64,000 nucleotides of DNA. Origin: Alternaria dauci. Its lineage: Eukaryota > Ascomycota > Dothideomycetes > Pleosporales > Pleosporaceae. Every line of letters begins with the position of its first letter. The first letter of the stretch is position 1. The stretch is from the NCBI RefSeq assembly GCF_042100115.1, contig NC_091272.1:4092001-4156000 (forward strand), read 5' to 3'. This document shows positions 21,637 to 32,300 of the stretch, one piece after another. The notes beneath the pieces were generated by a model. That model did not search any database and had not been told where the DNA came from. It saw only the letters and a program-made list of their open reading frames with translations. Made by a program: the position numbers and the translations under genes.

Positions 21637-23586
21637 ATGGAAGACATATTCGTAACGACACAATTCAAATGTGAGCCATGATGCGAAGCCATGCTGTCCG
21701 CTCGCTACTGACCAGTGCCAGCGACCAATGTCTCCGTCCCGTCACCGACGGCAACCCACATTGCTTGCCTCAACGGCGCTCGCTTGCAGATACGATGTCT
21801 CACCACGCTGGAAGTCGTGCAGAGCATAGCGATACCCTCTGGTCAGGATCTCAAAAGCTCAAAGATTGCCTGGTCGCCTCCTGCTGCACCGCCATTGACG
21901 ACCTCGATATCAAGCCGCTCAATCAACTCGACACCTTCCCGCCGATCGTCGCGTACACCACGCCCCTACTCGAACCGTGTGCTGCTGTCCGATCATGACA
22001 CAACACGCGTATACGACCTTGGAGACGAGAGGTGGAACGCCGTCATCAGCAATGGCTCAGGCGGCATGGGCAAAAATGTACACGCCGAGTTTGGTACCAA
22101 TGAGGATGAAGTACTCGTCTGGAGTGACTTCACCGCATGCGTCAAGATATGGTGTCTGAAGACTGGGAGGGCCGTGGAAATACGCGACCCAAAGTTTTCT
22201 GGTAAAGACGCCAAGGGGTGGGGGTATCGCCCTTCTGAGGATACAGAGGCAAGCGCGGGAAGGAGAAGAGGTGGTGTTTTGGCTTTGCTGTGTCGCGCGG
22301 CAGGCACTGACATTCTGCTGCTCTTGGCGCCAGGTACATATAAGCTTCTCAATCGTGTCGAGCTGACAACATCCGATGCAGCAGGCCTAAAATGGAGTCG
22401 TGATGGCCGCTGGTTGGCTGTCTGGGACACGGCCTCTGCCGGCTACAAACTACATATCTACACTGCCGACGGACATTTGTATCGTACCATAGCCCGCGAA
22501 CCCTCGGACGACGTTAGCGAGTGGAGTGTTGAGGGCTTGGGTATCAAGACACTCGAATGGGTACCCGGGAACCAACGTCTGGCAATTGGTGGCTGGGACC
22601 GTCGCGTTCGCATCCTCTCTGCGCGTACTTTCGCACCCATCGTCTTCCTTGACCACACACCTGTCATTGATGTACCTAGCGCGCCTGTATACAGCGAAAA
22701 TGTCGACAGCCAAGGCAACCGCAGCTATACGACCACTGAACAGCCCGTGACCCCTCCCAAAGCTGCCTTGGATAAGAACGAAACAGGGCTCATGAAACAA
22801 GGCATCGGCATGTTGACTTTCAATGCAGACGGAACATTATGCGCAACCCGCGACGACAGCACACCGTGTACCGCGTGGATTTGGGATCTTACAGTTCTCC
22901 GACCGCGGTGTATATTAATCCAATACAGTCCCATCAAGAACCTGCTCTGGCACCCCACCGATCCGCATCGTCTGCTCATACAAACTGCTCAAGACGAACC
23001 TGTCGTATACCTATACACAGCTGCATCATTTCACATACCCCCCTCTTCCACCTCGTCTTCCTCAACCGCTCACGCATCTTCGCATACCCAATACCCACCC
23101 GCCATACTCGTCCTATCCCCACAAATCACCAAACCAGCTGGTTCAGTACCACCTCATTGGACGATATCTTGGCTCTCAACCCCACCGGATAAGAAACAAG
23201 CGTTCATACTTGCCCATCAACAAGCACACGTACTGGTGTGGCCAGAGGGTAAAGACAAGATTCTGCGCTTTGAGCGTGATGACGAGGATGAGCAAGGGGA
23301 TTCAGATGACAGCCTGTTCGATATACTCACAGGGCGAACACCAATACCTGAGCTGAGTGTGAGTAGAATTGAGGCCGGGACGGACGAGGAGATGGAGGGG
23401 GAGCAAGTGGAAGAGGATGGTCTTGGGTATGGAGATAGTGTGGGGACAGTGCAGGGGTTGGATGATACATTTAGAGGGAAGAAGAGGCAGGAGTATACGA
23501 ATGATGGGGAGGATAGGGACGATAGGGAGCAGAGTCCTTACGAAGAGGGAGTGTTGGGCGAAAGTGGTATGAGTGAGATGTTTTGA
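21637..23586 (+). CDS. WDR8: WRAP73/Wdr8-like WD-repeat protein
   Basis: A WD40 protein related to animal WRAP73 and fission-yeast Wdr8, which act with Msd1/SSX2IP at the spindle pole body to anchor microtubule minus ends. A 34-nt first exon (21637-21670, MEDIFVTTQFK) is spliced through a 45 bp intron to 21716-23586, giving 634 residues. The start fits the family, whose proteins begin with a short segment leading straight into the first blade. WD-like blades include VWSDFTACVKIWCLKTG, KWSRDGRWLAVWDTAS, LEWVPGNQRLAIGGWDRRVRIL and LTFNADGTLCATRDDS. The C-terminal ~130 residues are acidic and disordered. The blade count by eye is about seven, allowing for weak ones. Confidence 0.88.
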
Positions 23587-23720
23587 TCATCTTTGGTCAC
23601 TGGATAATTTGGAGTTTGGGAGTTCTTCAAGGGATATACCCTCACCGCCCTTTATTTCTTTAATAACACAGAACTGAGAAGTTTGACAAAAACCTATCCT
23701 ACACTTGTTGTTCCCTCCTT

Positions 23721-24223
23721 CTATTTCTTCTCGTCTTCAAATCCCCATCGTCCCGTTTGATCCAGCCCTAGAGGGTTCTGTCCTGTCTGCTCCTTTCCTG
23801 CAATCTTTTCCGGCGTACTCTCGTAGCTGTCTTTGTTCTTGCCGCCGAGTAACTCGGATCTCTCGTCTTCGTGGCCTAGTAAAGGACCGAGAGCGGGTCG
23901 TGTGGTGCCGCCGAGGGCGTTGCCGAGCGGACCTGTTAGACCTTTTTCTAGGGGCGCGCCGATGGGACGGAGGGCTGTGCCTAGAACGTTTCCTTTGACG
24001 CATATTAGGACGGGCATGCAAGGGGAGAGTTGCCTGTGGACAGAGAGAGAGAGAGAGGGAGCTCGACAGGAGGTTGACAGGGACGAGAAGACTACGTACC
24101 GATGGGATCTCCAATTGTGCTCAAGAGACCTCCAGATCCTTTCTTCTCCTCTTGTTCATCGTTCTGAGGTTCAGTCTGGATGTGCTGTTGCTGAGACTGC
24201 TCTTCTTGCGTCTGGTCTGACAT
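23721..24223 (-). CDS. Small glycine-rich hypothetical protein
   Basis: Two exons, 24223-24100 and 23992-23721, with a 107 bp intron at ..STIGDPIG/NVLG.., give about 131 residues. The N-terminal third is Gln/Glu-rich and polar. The centre (LLSTIGDPIGNVLGTALRPIG) then runs through PLEKGLTGPLGNALGG to RPALGPLLGHEDER and looks amphipathic with repeated G-N-x-LG units. There is no signal peptide or membrane span. I do not recognise a named family; the clean splice and the repeat pattern argue that it is real. The intron carries a (CT)n tract on the coding strand (24042-24058), unusually long for a fungal pyrimidine stretch. It converges with WRAP73, whose stop is 134 bp away. Confidence 0.7.
24042..24058. 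repeat. GA/CT microsatellite in intron
   Basis: About eight GA dinucleotides on the plus strand; on the coding strand of the small glycine-rich gene this is a CT tract lying within the intron. Confidence 0.8.
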
Positions 24224-24970
24224 GCTGGATAAGACTTGGTCTGCGCGTACAAGACTTGAAAATGTATGGTTTGTTGTATATCTACTTCGGTTACTGGGGG
24301 ACGTGATAGAAGCTAACGAGTTTATAGAGTTAGTCGTTTAGGGGTCTGGAGAGAAGGGTCTTTATGTTCGTTGCGCGAGGTTACGCGGCGCGTTTCCAAG
24401 CTTTGGGGAGGGATGTGACGTCACACACCATGGGTGGGGACGCGCTCCCCTTCCTTTTGGCGGGGCATGCAACAAGGGGGTTGACGACATTGCCATTGAC
24501 GTCGCACTACGCAGAAGATTGGAGCATTTGTAAAAGCAAGCATTCGTATCAGAAAAAGACTTCTGGTATGGCTCAAACATGATTGAACTCCGAGAAGAGG
24601 TTGCAACTTGCGTCATCCTTCCATGCCCATATGCGAAGGACTCCGACAGATGCAACTGTTGATCATGACACTATACACAGTAGAAAAACTTGAAGAAAGA
24701 TAGAGACCCTGATTTGTCATGATGAGACTTTTTCCACCGTAAGTTCGCAGTACCGTAAAACAAGAAAGACAGTTCGTGAAACACTTTTGGTTCGTTTGAG
24801 GGGAGACGCGCTCGAAGGATCTGCATTCATGTGGTGGTGTTGGACTCTGAACGGTTGAGGCTATGGTAAATTCATTTTACCGCTAGCGCCTGGTACTTTA
24901 CACATTAGTGGGAGCTTCTCTTTATTGTCATGCGTGACTTACTTGGTGTTGGCAGTGTGCACAATCATGC
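24224..24970. other. Spacer, 747 bp
   Basis: It lies upstream of the small glycine-rich gene and downstream of the acetyltransferase stop. It contains no convincing frame. It should hold the former's promoter and the latter's 3' UTR. Confidence 0.5.
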
Positions 24971-27421
24971 TCAGCCGGCGACAGTTGGCCGAGCGCTTGG
25001 ATCAACATCCTCCTTGGTCTGGTGCGCGAAGATCGAAGTATCCAGGACCTTGTCGTTCTTGTAGCCTACTTTCGGCAATCGACCGACACGGAAGAACTTG
25101 CAGGCACTCAGGAATTTGCCGCGCCAATCAGCTTCCAAGTCTTCACCATTCTCGTGGTGGACATTGAGCAGGATCGTCTTGATGACCCTCGAAGGTCCGG
25201 TCTTAAGATAATCGTCGTCGTTGACATAGTCATATCCGCCACGAGCGCGGTAACTCGTATCGACCATGGCTAGTAATTGATCTACAAGGCATTTGCCGAT
25301 GCCCTTCGAAACGAACCCCGGGTGGACAAACAGCTCCATCTCAAACGTATAGCGGTATGAGCTCGACTGACCGCAATAATCGTCCAGGTTGATGAATCCG
25401 GCTATCTTCTCACTGGCAAATCCTGGATTAACCCTGGACCGGTTGCTCTTGGAGACTGCTACCAAGTATGGAAGACCGGCGTTCACAATATCGGCGATCC
25501 GTCGAGCCATCTGATCCATAGTACGTGAGTCAAACTCAGTAGCGAAGATGGTGTTGTTGATGTAGTAATTGTATATCTCCTATAGGCAGTGTTAGTTTAG
25601 ATTCATCGTTTCTTAAATCTCGGAGGTTCACAGATACGTTTGGGGGCCACAGATTCAACTTACAGAAATGCCTTCAACATCCGCTGCCTTTACAGGTCGA
25701 ATGTATATGTTTGCTTCGGGATGCAGCCGACGGTCTACCATTTCCGAGGCAGGGAACTTTGACTCTGGAACGGGGCGACTCCGCTTCGCCATCAACTTGC
25801 GGTGTTTCTCCGCTGCACGCTTGTTCTTCTCTTGGACCTTTTCGTCTACAGAAACTAGCATCCAAGGTGCCGAGGGGAATTCGGGATCGTCAAAGTCGAC
25901 TCGGGCATCCGGAACATCTAGGGCGCGGAGGTAGCTCGTGGGATGTGTGACTACCCTCGGGCTCCCGCCCTCGTCATCGTCGATGGTTTCTGTGTAAACC
26001 ACATCTTCATATAGCTCCCACCAGGGCAAGTAGTCAACAAGGTCGTTCGCATCCAGAGGTTTCGGCTCTTTCTCTGGATTTACGAGGCCTTTCCAGAACT
26101 CTCTGAGGCTCTCACCACCAACCTTTACCTCGAGCCAGTAACGAGGTGCCAACTCTTTGCCTTTGGTAAATGTGTCGGGTGGGAAGTAGGGAGTGACTCC
26201 GTTCCTCGAATCGGGAGGATGATTGTTCACCCATTGCTCTATGTGCGTACCAAAATGACGGTCTGTATAGCCTTTGCGAGCAGACCACGTTACGTCTGGA
26301 GGCAGCCAGTCGCCATTCCAGTCGGTCAATTTCTTGATGTCGTAGTACAGGTCTCCATCGCTGTTAGACTTGAAATCGACGCCACCATCACTGTTGCTGC
26401 TGGAAGGTATGTACTTCATGTCTCTCGATTTCGGCCAAGCTGTCTTCTTGTATGGCTGCGTGCGTGAAGGCCATCGTGAGTTTCCGGACTGCTTCTTCGC
26501 GACTGGAAGGTCAGCCTTGGGCTCGTCCCAACCCTCGTAAACGACAGGCTCAAGTGTCGCAGATTCGCGCTTCGTGTCGTGTATGGACTCGTTCGTGGTC
26601 TTTGGTGACGAGGGCGAGGAATGGCGCTGATCAATTGCACCGTTACTACGAGTGTGTCAGTAAACTCAGAACGCGACAGCGAGGCGCATTTTAGCAGACT
26701 TACGGGGCGGGATCGGCGTTGCTGATGGCGGCTGGCAGGGACTGATTGGAGGTAGCAGGTGATGTGTTGACAGCAACACCACTACTATGCGCAGAGTCTG
26801 CCTTTGCAGCGTCGGCAACGGTGCGATTGCGCAGATGAGGAGGGACGTAGACGCTTGCTATACCTTTGGGCGGTCGAGCCATTCTGCCGTCTCCAACTGC
26901 CTTCTTCTTGTTGCGGAAGCGCAGCTTGTATGTGGGCTTATGTTCCTTGATCGCGTGATTGGTGTGTACTTCAGGTGGGTGAGTCGATTGGGAAGGTTCG
27001 ACGGCACTAGCGCGGCGAGCAGCTGCCTTCCCACGTGCGTTTCTGCGCGGCTGTTTGCTGGTGAGGGACAGTTCGGCTTGCTGAGCTAGCCAGTTGTTGT
27101 CGGCATCGATCTGTACTGTAGGACGTTCCTCGAGAGGCAATGGCTTCCAGCGAGGACGTCCAAACTGAGGCTTACTGAGACCCTGTCGTGTGTGAGTTAC
27201 AAGTGAGGTGAGAAGGTCGAGGAAAAGACGGATTTTATGTGCAGCCTCTTTGAAGCGGTCCGAGGTCGGTACGGGAAGCTAAATGCGCCTTCACTTACCA
27301 CCGAATGCTTGAAGTCCTTCTCTTGTTGCCAAGTCATGGGTTCATTCTTCAGCTGTGTATTGGAGTGAGATTCCTTGACTGAGAAGTCATCCACTTCGAT
27401 CAGTACCGGCAGCGGCGGCAT
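24971..27421 (-). CDS. GNAT acetyltransferase with long N-terminal extension
   Basis: The substrate is unknown. Four exons, 27421-27299, 27182-26704, 26645-25664 and 25579-24971, give 730 residues; every junction restores the frame. The C-terminal ~200 residues form a GNAT domain of the phosphinothricin-acetyltransferase-like group (EIYNYYINNTIFATEF at the start; the CoA-loop motif GFVSKGIGKCLVDQLL). The first ~200 residues are polar and basic, with the motif YVPPHLRNR and a GWDEPKADLP segment; YVPPHLR-type motifs are found in several RNA-helicase and translation-linked proteins. The middle (WNGDWLPPDVTW to WWELYEDVVYTE) looks folded and may be part of the same unit. In-frame ATGs at 27460 and 27502 are alternatives to MPPLPVLIEV at 27421. 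Confidence 0.82.
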
Positions 27422-28085
27422 GGTGCTGCGTGGACACCAGCTGCGTGCCGTTCGGCTCATACTGCAGGTTTCCGATATGTCCGGCAGGGAAGAGACAAGC
27501 AAGGGCCCTAGAGCATACTCAGAAGAACAGGAGGAGTGACAAAAGACGAGTGGGAGAAAGGAAAACTGAAGTTTAAAAGCCTTTGGGCCAGTGTGTTATA
27601 GCCTCTTCGACGGAGCTGCCTAGTGGATTCGGTGGGAGTAGCCGATTCTCTCTCACCTCCTTCCTCATTACAGAGGTTTGTCTGATTGTGACAGATCACA
27701 CGTGGCTGGTACCAGTGCACGCCAACGGAGGCAGGCGATATCTGCAAGCAGTACAAGTACCGTCACTGATAGAAAATGAGACATGCCCGGTATCCTCGAG
27801 TTAATAAACACACGTCTTGGATGAATAAGAAAAGGGAACCGATTCTCAAGTGCACAGCTGCGTTTACACACGCCTTTCCCCGCCCAATCTATACAGCCTA
27901 TAGCGTCTGATAGATTGGTGGCCAGGCTTCCCAGAGAGCGACGTTGTTGCGACGTTGTGGCTGCAGCATGACTTGCCGTCGTGTGCAAGCGTCCGTAAAC
28001 AGTTTAGCCGCTTGACGGATGAGTGGAGCTCATCCCATTGACTGCCCAACGAACAAGACAGAACTTGGAAAGTGAAAAGCGCAAA
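27422..28085. promoter_or_regulatory. Divergent promoter: GNAT gene and ARL2
   Basis: A 664 bp region between two outward-facing starts, so it should hold both promoters. Open frames on it are short and overlap the opposite strand. No named element is evident. Confidence 0.55.
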
Positions 28086-28889
28086 ATGCTGTCTATATTG
28101 CGAAAAGCGCGTCTCAAGGACAAGGAGATGCGAATTCTGATGCTGTGCGTATGCCGAGATTGCTGGACGGACCAAAAGCTCACCGCGCCAGTGGTCTTGA
28201 CAACGCAGGAAAGACGACTATAGTGAAGAAGATGATGAATGAGGATGTGAACAGCGTCAGTCCTACACTCGGCTTCATCATCAAGACGATCGAGTACGAT
28301 GGGTATGTACAACAGCCCGACCTGCGCAACGAAACTGATGGAAAAGATACAAACTAAACATATGTAATGCACCCGCATGCGCCCGGAGAATGCTGTACTG
28401 ACAAGACAGGGGATGTCGGCGGCCAGAAAACGTTGCGGACGTACTGGAAGAACTACTTTGAGAAGACAGACACGCTCATCTGGGTCGTTGATGCAACCGA
28501 CCGCGAGCGGATAGACGACTGTCGGAACGAGTTGGCGGGGTTGCTGCTGGAAGAGGTTTGAACAAGCATGATGCCTCCCGACGGCCACCAGCAGCTAACG
28601 AGAGCAGCGCCTGTCCGGAGCAAGCCTGCTGGTTTTCAAAAACAAGAGCGACGTTCCCGGATCCATGACGGAAGGCGAGATTCGCGAGGTGGGTTGACGG
28701 CGGTCTACAGAACGTGTTGAGCCTGGTTGGCGGGCCAATGCTAACGGTGGCGTACAGGGACTGCGACTCGACGCCATCAAGACACACAAGTGGCACATTA
28801 TGAGCTGCAGTGCTATGACGGGAAGCAACTTGCAGCAAGGTCTTGAGTGGGTGGTACAGGATGCAAAGGCTCGACTCTTCCTGTACTGA
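28086..28889 (+). CDS. ARL2: ARL2/Cin4-type small GTPase
   Basis: An ARF-like GTPase; relatives (Cin4 in yeast, Alp41 in fission yeast) work with tubulin-folding cofactors and affect microtubule formation. Six exons, 28086-28144, 28192-28302, 28347-28363, 28410-28555, 28608-28688 and 28758-28889, give 181 residues, normal for ARL2. All GTPase boxes are present: GLDNAGKT (P-loop, split by intron 1), PTLGF (switch I threonine), WDVGGQ (switch II, split by intron 3), NKSD and CSA. ARL2-like hallmarks are the KLNIWDVGGQ and RTYWKNYFE segments. Residue 2 is Leu, not Gly, so N-myristoylation is not expected. The third exon is only 17 nt, which easily escapes automatic prediction. Confidence 0.95.
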
Positions 28890-29330
28890 AGCGTGTCGGC
28901 ACACATCGGGGCTGCAAGGGGCAAGGAGCAAGGAGCCCAAAGGCTCGGTGCGGGTAGTGCAACGGTAGTCGAATGACAGGCTCCAACCGCCCAATTGTGG
29001 AGCTGGCGTCAAGTGGCCGCAGCTGGAACGCTCATAGTATAAACAAACAGCCGTCGAGGCCGTCTTGACGACCTGCACTCTACTTTCTCTCTGCCACTCT
29101 CTTGGCCCATTCGCTCGTTGGATGCCGTCTGCTCGCCCGCCTTGCGTCTGAGACACACGGGAGCATTTGCAGCCAAGCATGACATAACCGAGTCGAAGCA
29201 AATTAACGACTGTCTAGCTCAGGATCCGCCTGGGATTCATTTCACTGCCGAGCATCTTCAACCCTTGCGCATAACTCCCGTAGCGCACATTGGCCTGTGA
29301 TTGCCTGGCCTTCTCATCGCCCACACCACC
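28890..29330. other. Spacer between ARL2 and the gelsolin-like gene
   Basis: These 441 bp hold the ARL2 3' UTR and the promoter/5' UTR of the next plus-strand gene. The stretch just before 29331 contains a CCACACCACC context directly at the ATG, a good fungal start context. No other gene was seen. Confidence 0.5.
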
Positions 29331-32300
29331 ATGTCGTCGGACGACACCAAGGAAATCGATCCTTCCGAGTTTGTGCAGCGGATCCAACGACTAGGCGACC
29401 AACGAGACCGCGAGGATGCCGAGCGCGTCAAGAAGCTCGAGGAGGAGCTGATACAGGGACGCAGCGAGCGACTAGCGCGGCGAGCAGGTTTGTTTTTGTC
29501 TATCCGTTGGCCTCGTCCACGACGCTGATGTTTTTCCACCCCCCAAACAGAGCGAGCCCGTTCCATCTCCCCCGACAAGCCATATACTCCCCAATCGCCG
29601 CGCTCTGCCACCGCCACCCCCCGAGCGGTACAGGAAAAGGCTGCCAGCACGCCCACACCGACCATGAGCCCTCCCGCTCAAGACACGGGACGCGACGAAT
29701 CGCTGCAGCGCCTCACGAGCTCTCCCACGACGGCGACTCTCGAGGACACGGAGCCCAAGAAGCCTGCTACCAGCGCGGCAGCATTGGGGCGCTCAGGCAC
29801 GCTGTCGTGGAACCAGAGGCCCAAGTCGGGCAGCATGCGCCGGCCGCTGTCAGTAGCCTCACGCTCGCCCGAGCGAGCCTCTGCTGGCAACACACCCGAA
29901 CCACCGTCCTCGCCCGAGGCAAACCCTTCCAGAAGCTCCATTGCAGCGTCTTTGGGCGCCAAGGATCCAAACTTCTTCCGGCAGTCAGCAGAGGGCGGAA
30001 GGGGGTCGGCGGCATTCAGGAAAAACCAGGATGATGCCGCTTCCGAGACAGGCTCCGTGTCGGGCAGACGGCAGCTGCCAGGCATGTCGCGCGAGTCGAC
30101 GGTAGAGCCCGAGGTGAGCAGTCCGCCGGCAGGAAGCATGCGCTCCAGCTCGCCCGGCTCCCGCGCTGGCTCCGTGCGAGGCAGCGCCGTGATGAGCAAC
30201 CGCTTCTCCTCCAGCACGTCCGTCTCTGGCGGCGATGCAGAGTCTCTCGCCAAGGGACGGTCGCACCTTCCAACGCTCGACTCCCAAAAGTTTGCCCCGC
30301 CTTCCGAACCAGACTCGTCCGTGGACGGTGGAGACAGCGAGCGTGCCGCACGCGCCCTCGCCATGTCGCCCACCCAAGGGAGAATCTCGCCCGAACGGGA
30401 GCGATCAGCGTCGCCTACCAAGGGCATGGGCGGCTTCGTGCAAAGTGCCATGCTCAAGCGAAGCGATAGCGTAAGCAAGAGGTGGAGCACGCAGACACCG
30501 CCAGTTCTGAGCAGGCAAAACTCCACCTTGAGCAACCGCGGGAGCGTCTACGGCTCAATCTCCGGCCTTGAGCGACCCGCCCTGACTAGAGACAACTCCG
30601 TCGAACCCTCGTCCTCGCGCCCTGCCTCGAGCTACAGCAATGCGACCGTAACCGGAGCCGACAAGGACAGCGCATCCAAAGACGAGTTCGTCAAGCCTGC
30701 CCTGCCCCACCGTCACAGCAGAGCCAAGTCGGTTGCATCGACCTTCAGCGACAAGGACGCACTGCAAGACGATTTCTCGCCCCCGAGCCCCTCGAAGCGG
30801 TGGAGCCCTACAAAGTCGACCTGGCTGGAGAGCGCGCTGAGCAGGCCAGAGTCGCCCAAGCCGAAGCAATCGGCTCCAGCGCAACCCGCGTGGATGGCAG
30901 AAATCAATCGCATCAAGCAACAGCGTAGCAGTGTGGACCTGGGCAAGGGCAGCCCGTTCGGAGAGCCGTCTGGTTCGGGTCGCACATCACCTATAAAAGA
31001 TATACAGTTGAAGCCTGTAGGCCTCCGCAGGCCCGAGTCTCCCAAGAAGGAAGAGCCTGCCGAACCCAAGAAGATGGAGACCCTCAAAGAAGCGTCACCG
31101 AGTCTTACACCTGCGTTGACACCAAAGCCCTTGTTCACCAAAAAAGAAGAACAAAAGCCCGCAGCTGAAGCATCACCAACGGCGGCCGAGTCGGAAGTTA
31201 CAAAGGGCGCTCCCGAGCCGGCTACTACCGAAGCAACCGCTCCCATCCCTATCAAGTCGGCATCACCGCCGCCGGCTGCTGAACAACCACCGACACCAGT
31301 AGAGTCCAAACCAGTAGCGTCACGATTCAATCAGGACACTGGACGTGGTCTCCCCGTGTCGAAGCCGAAAACGCCACCCAAGAAAGATTTCCGCGCTGGA
31401 CTGAAGCCGCGCCGACCGCCTCCTGATAATTCAAAGAAGGAAGGAGAGGTCAATGAATTGCAGAACGTGTTTGGGAGACTAAGAAAGGCTGAAACCAAGA
31501 ACTACGTTGCGCCGGACGTGCTCAAGGACAACATTACACGAGGCAAAGGCGCTCTGAACATAACCGGTGGGCCCAAGCCTACAGTCCGAAAAGATGAGTT
31601 CAGGGAGAGCCTCATCAAGAGGAAATCTACCATCTTTGACAAGGCTCAAGAAGAGGGCTCAGCGTTGAAGAGATCGGACAGCGTGTCGAAGCCATCGCCT
31701 CCGACGCCAGAGGCTATTGCAAAGAAGAAGGTCTTGAACCGAGCAGACAGTGATCCGAAAGCTGTTGCACCGAAAGAACCAGAGCCCATACCGGAAGCTC
31801 TGATGAGGAGGAAGAGCTTAGCGGCGAATAGACCTGTCATGAACGACAAGCCAGCACAGCCCGCACCCGCCTCCACGACAAAAGAGCCAGCAATATCTGG
31901 CAAGCTCGCGGGTCGATTCAATCCTGCACTAGCTGGCATGCTCGCCCGAGGCCCACCTCCTCTTGCGATGAACAAGTCTACATCAAGTGCTGAGGTAGAC
32001 GTGTCTCCTACCAGGCCTGCGCAGGAAGAAAAGTCCGGACCCGCCCCGGAGCTGCAACACATGACGAAAGGTCGTGCGCGCGGACCGAAGCGAAGGGCAC
32101 CGGCCTCGAAACCTACGACTACCGAACCGGAGAAGACTCAAGAAAAGGCTCAAGAGAAGGTACCTACTGCTACCGTTGCTCCCTTGGCCAAACTAGAGCA
32201 TGTCTATCCTAGCTCTGAGCCTTCCAAGACTAACGGAACACCAGAGGAGCGACCGGTAGCCAGGACGCCAGCCAGACAGTCGTCGACTGACAAGCCTGCC

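Noticed and set aside
29678..30535. 285-codon minus-strand frame
   Set aside because: Antisense to the Ser/Pro-rich gelsolin-like gene; no independent start context or domain.
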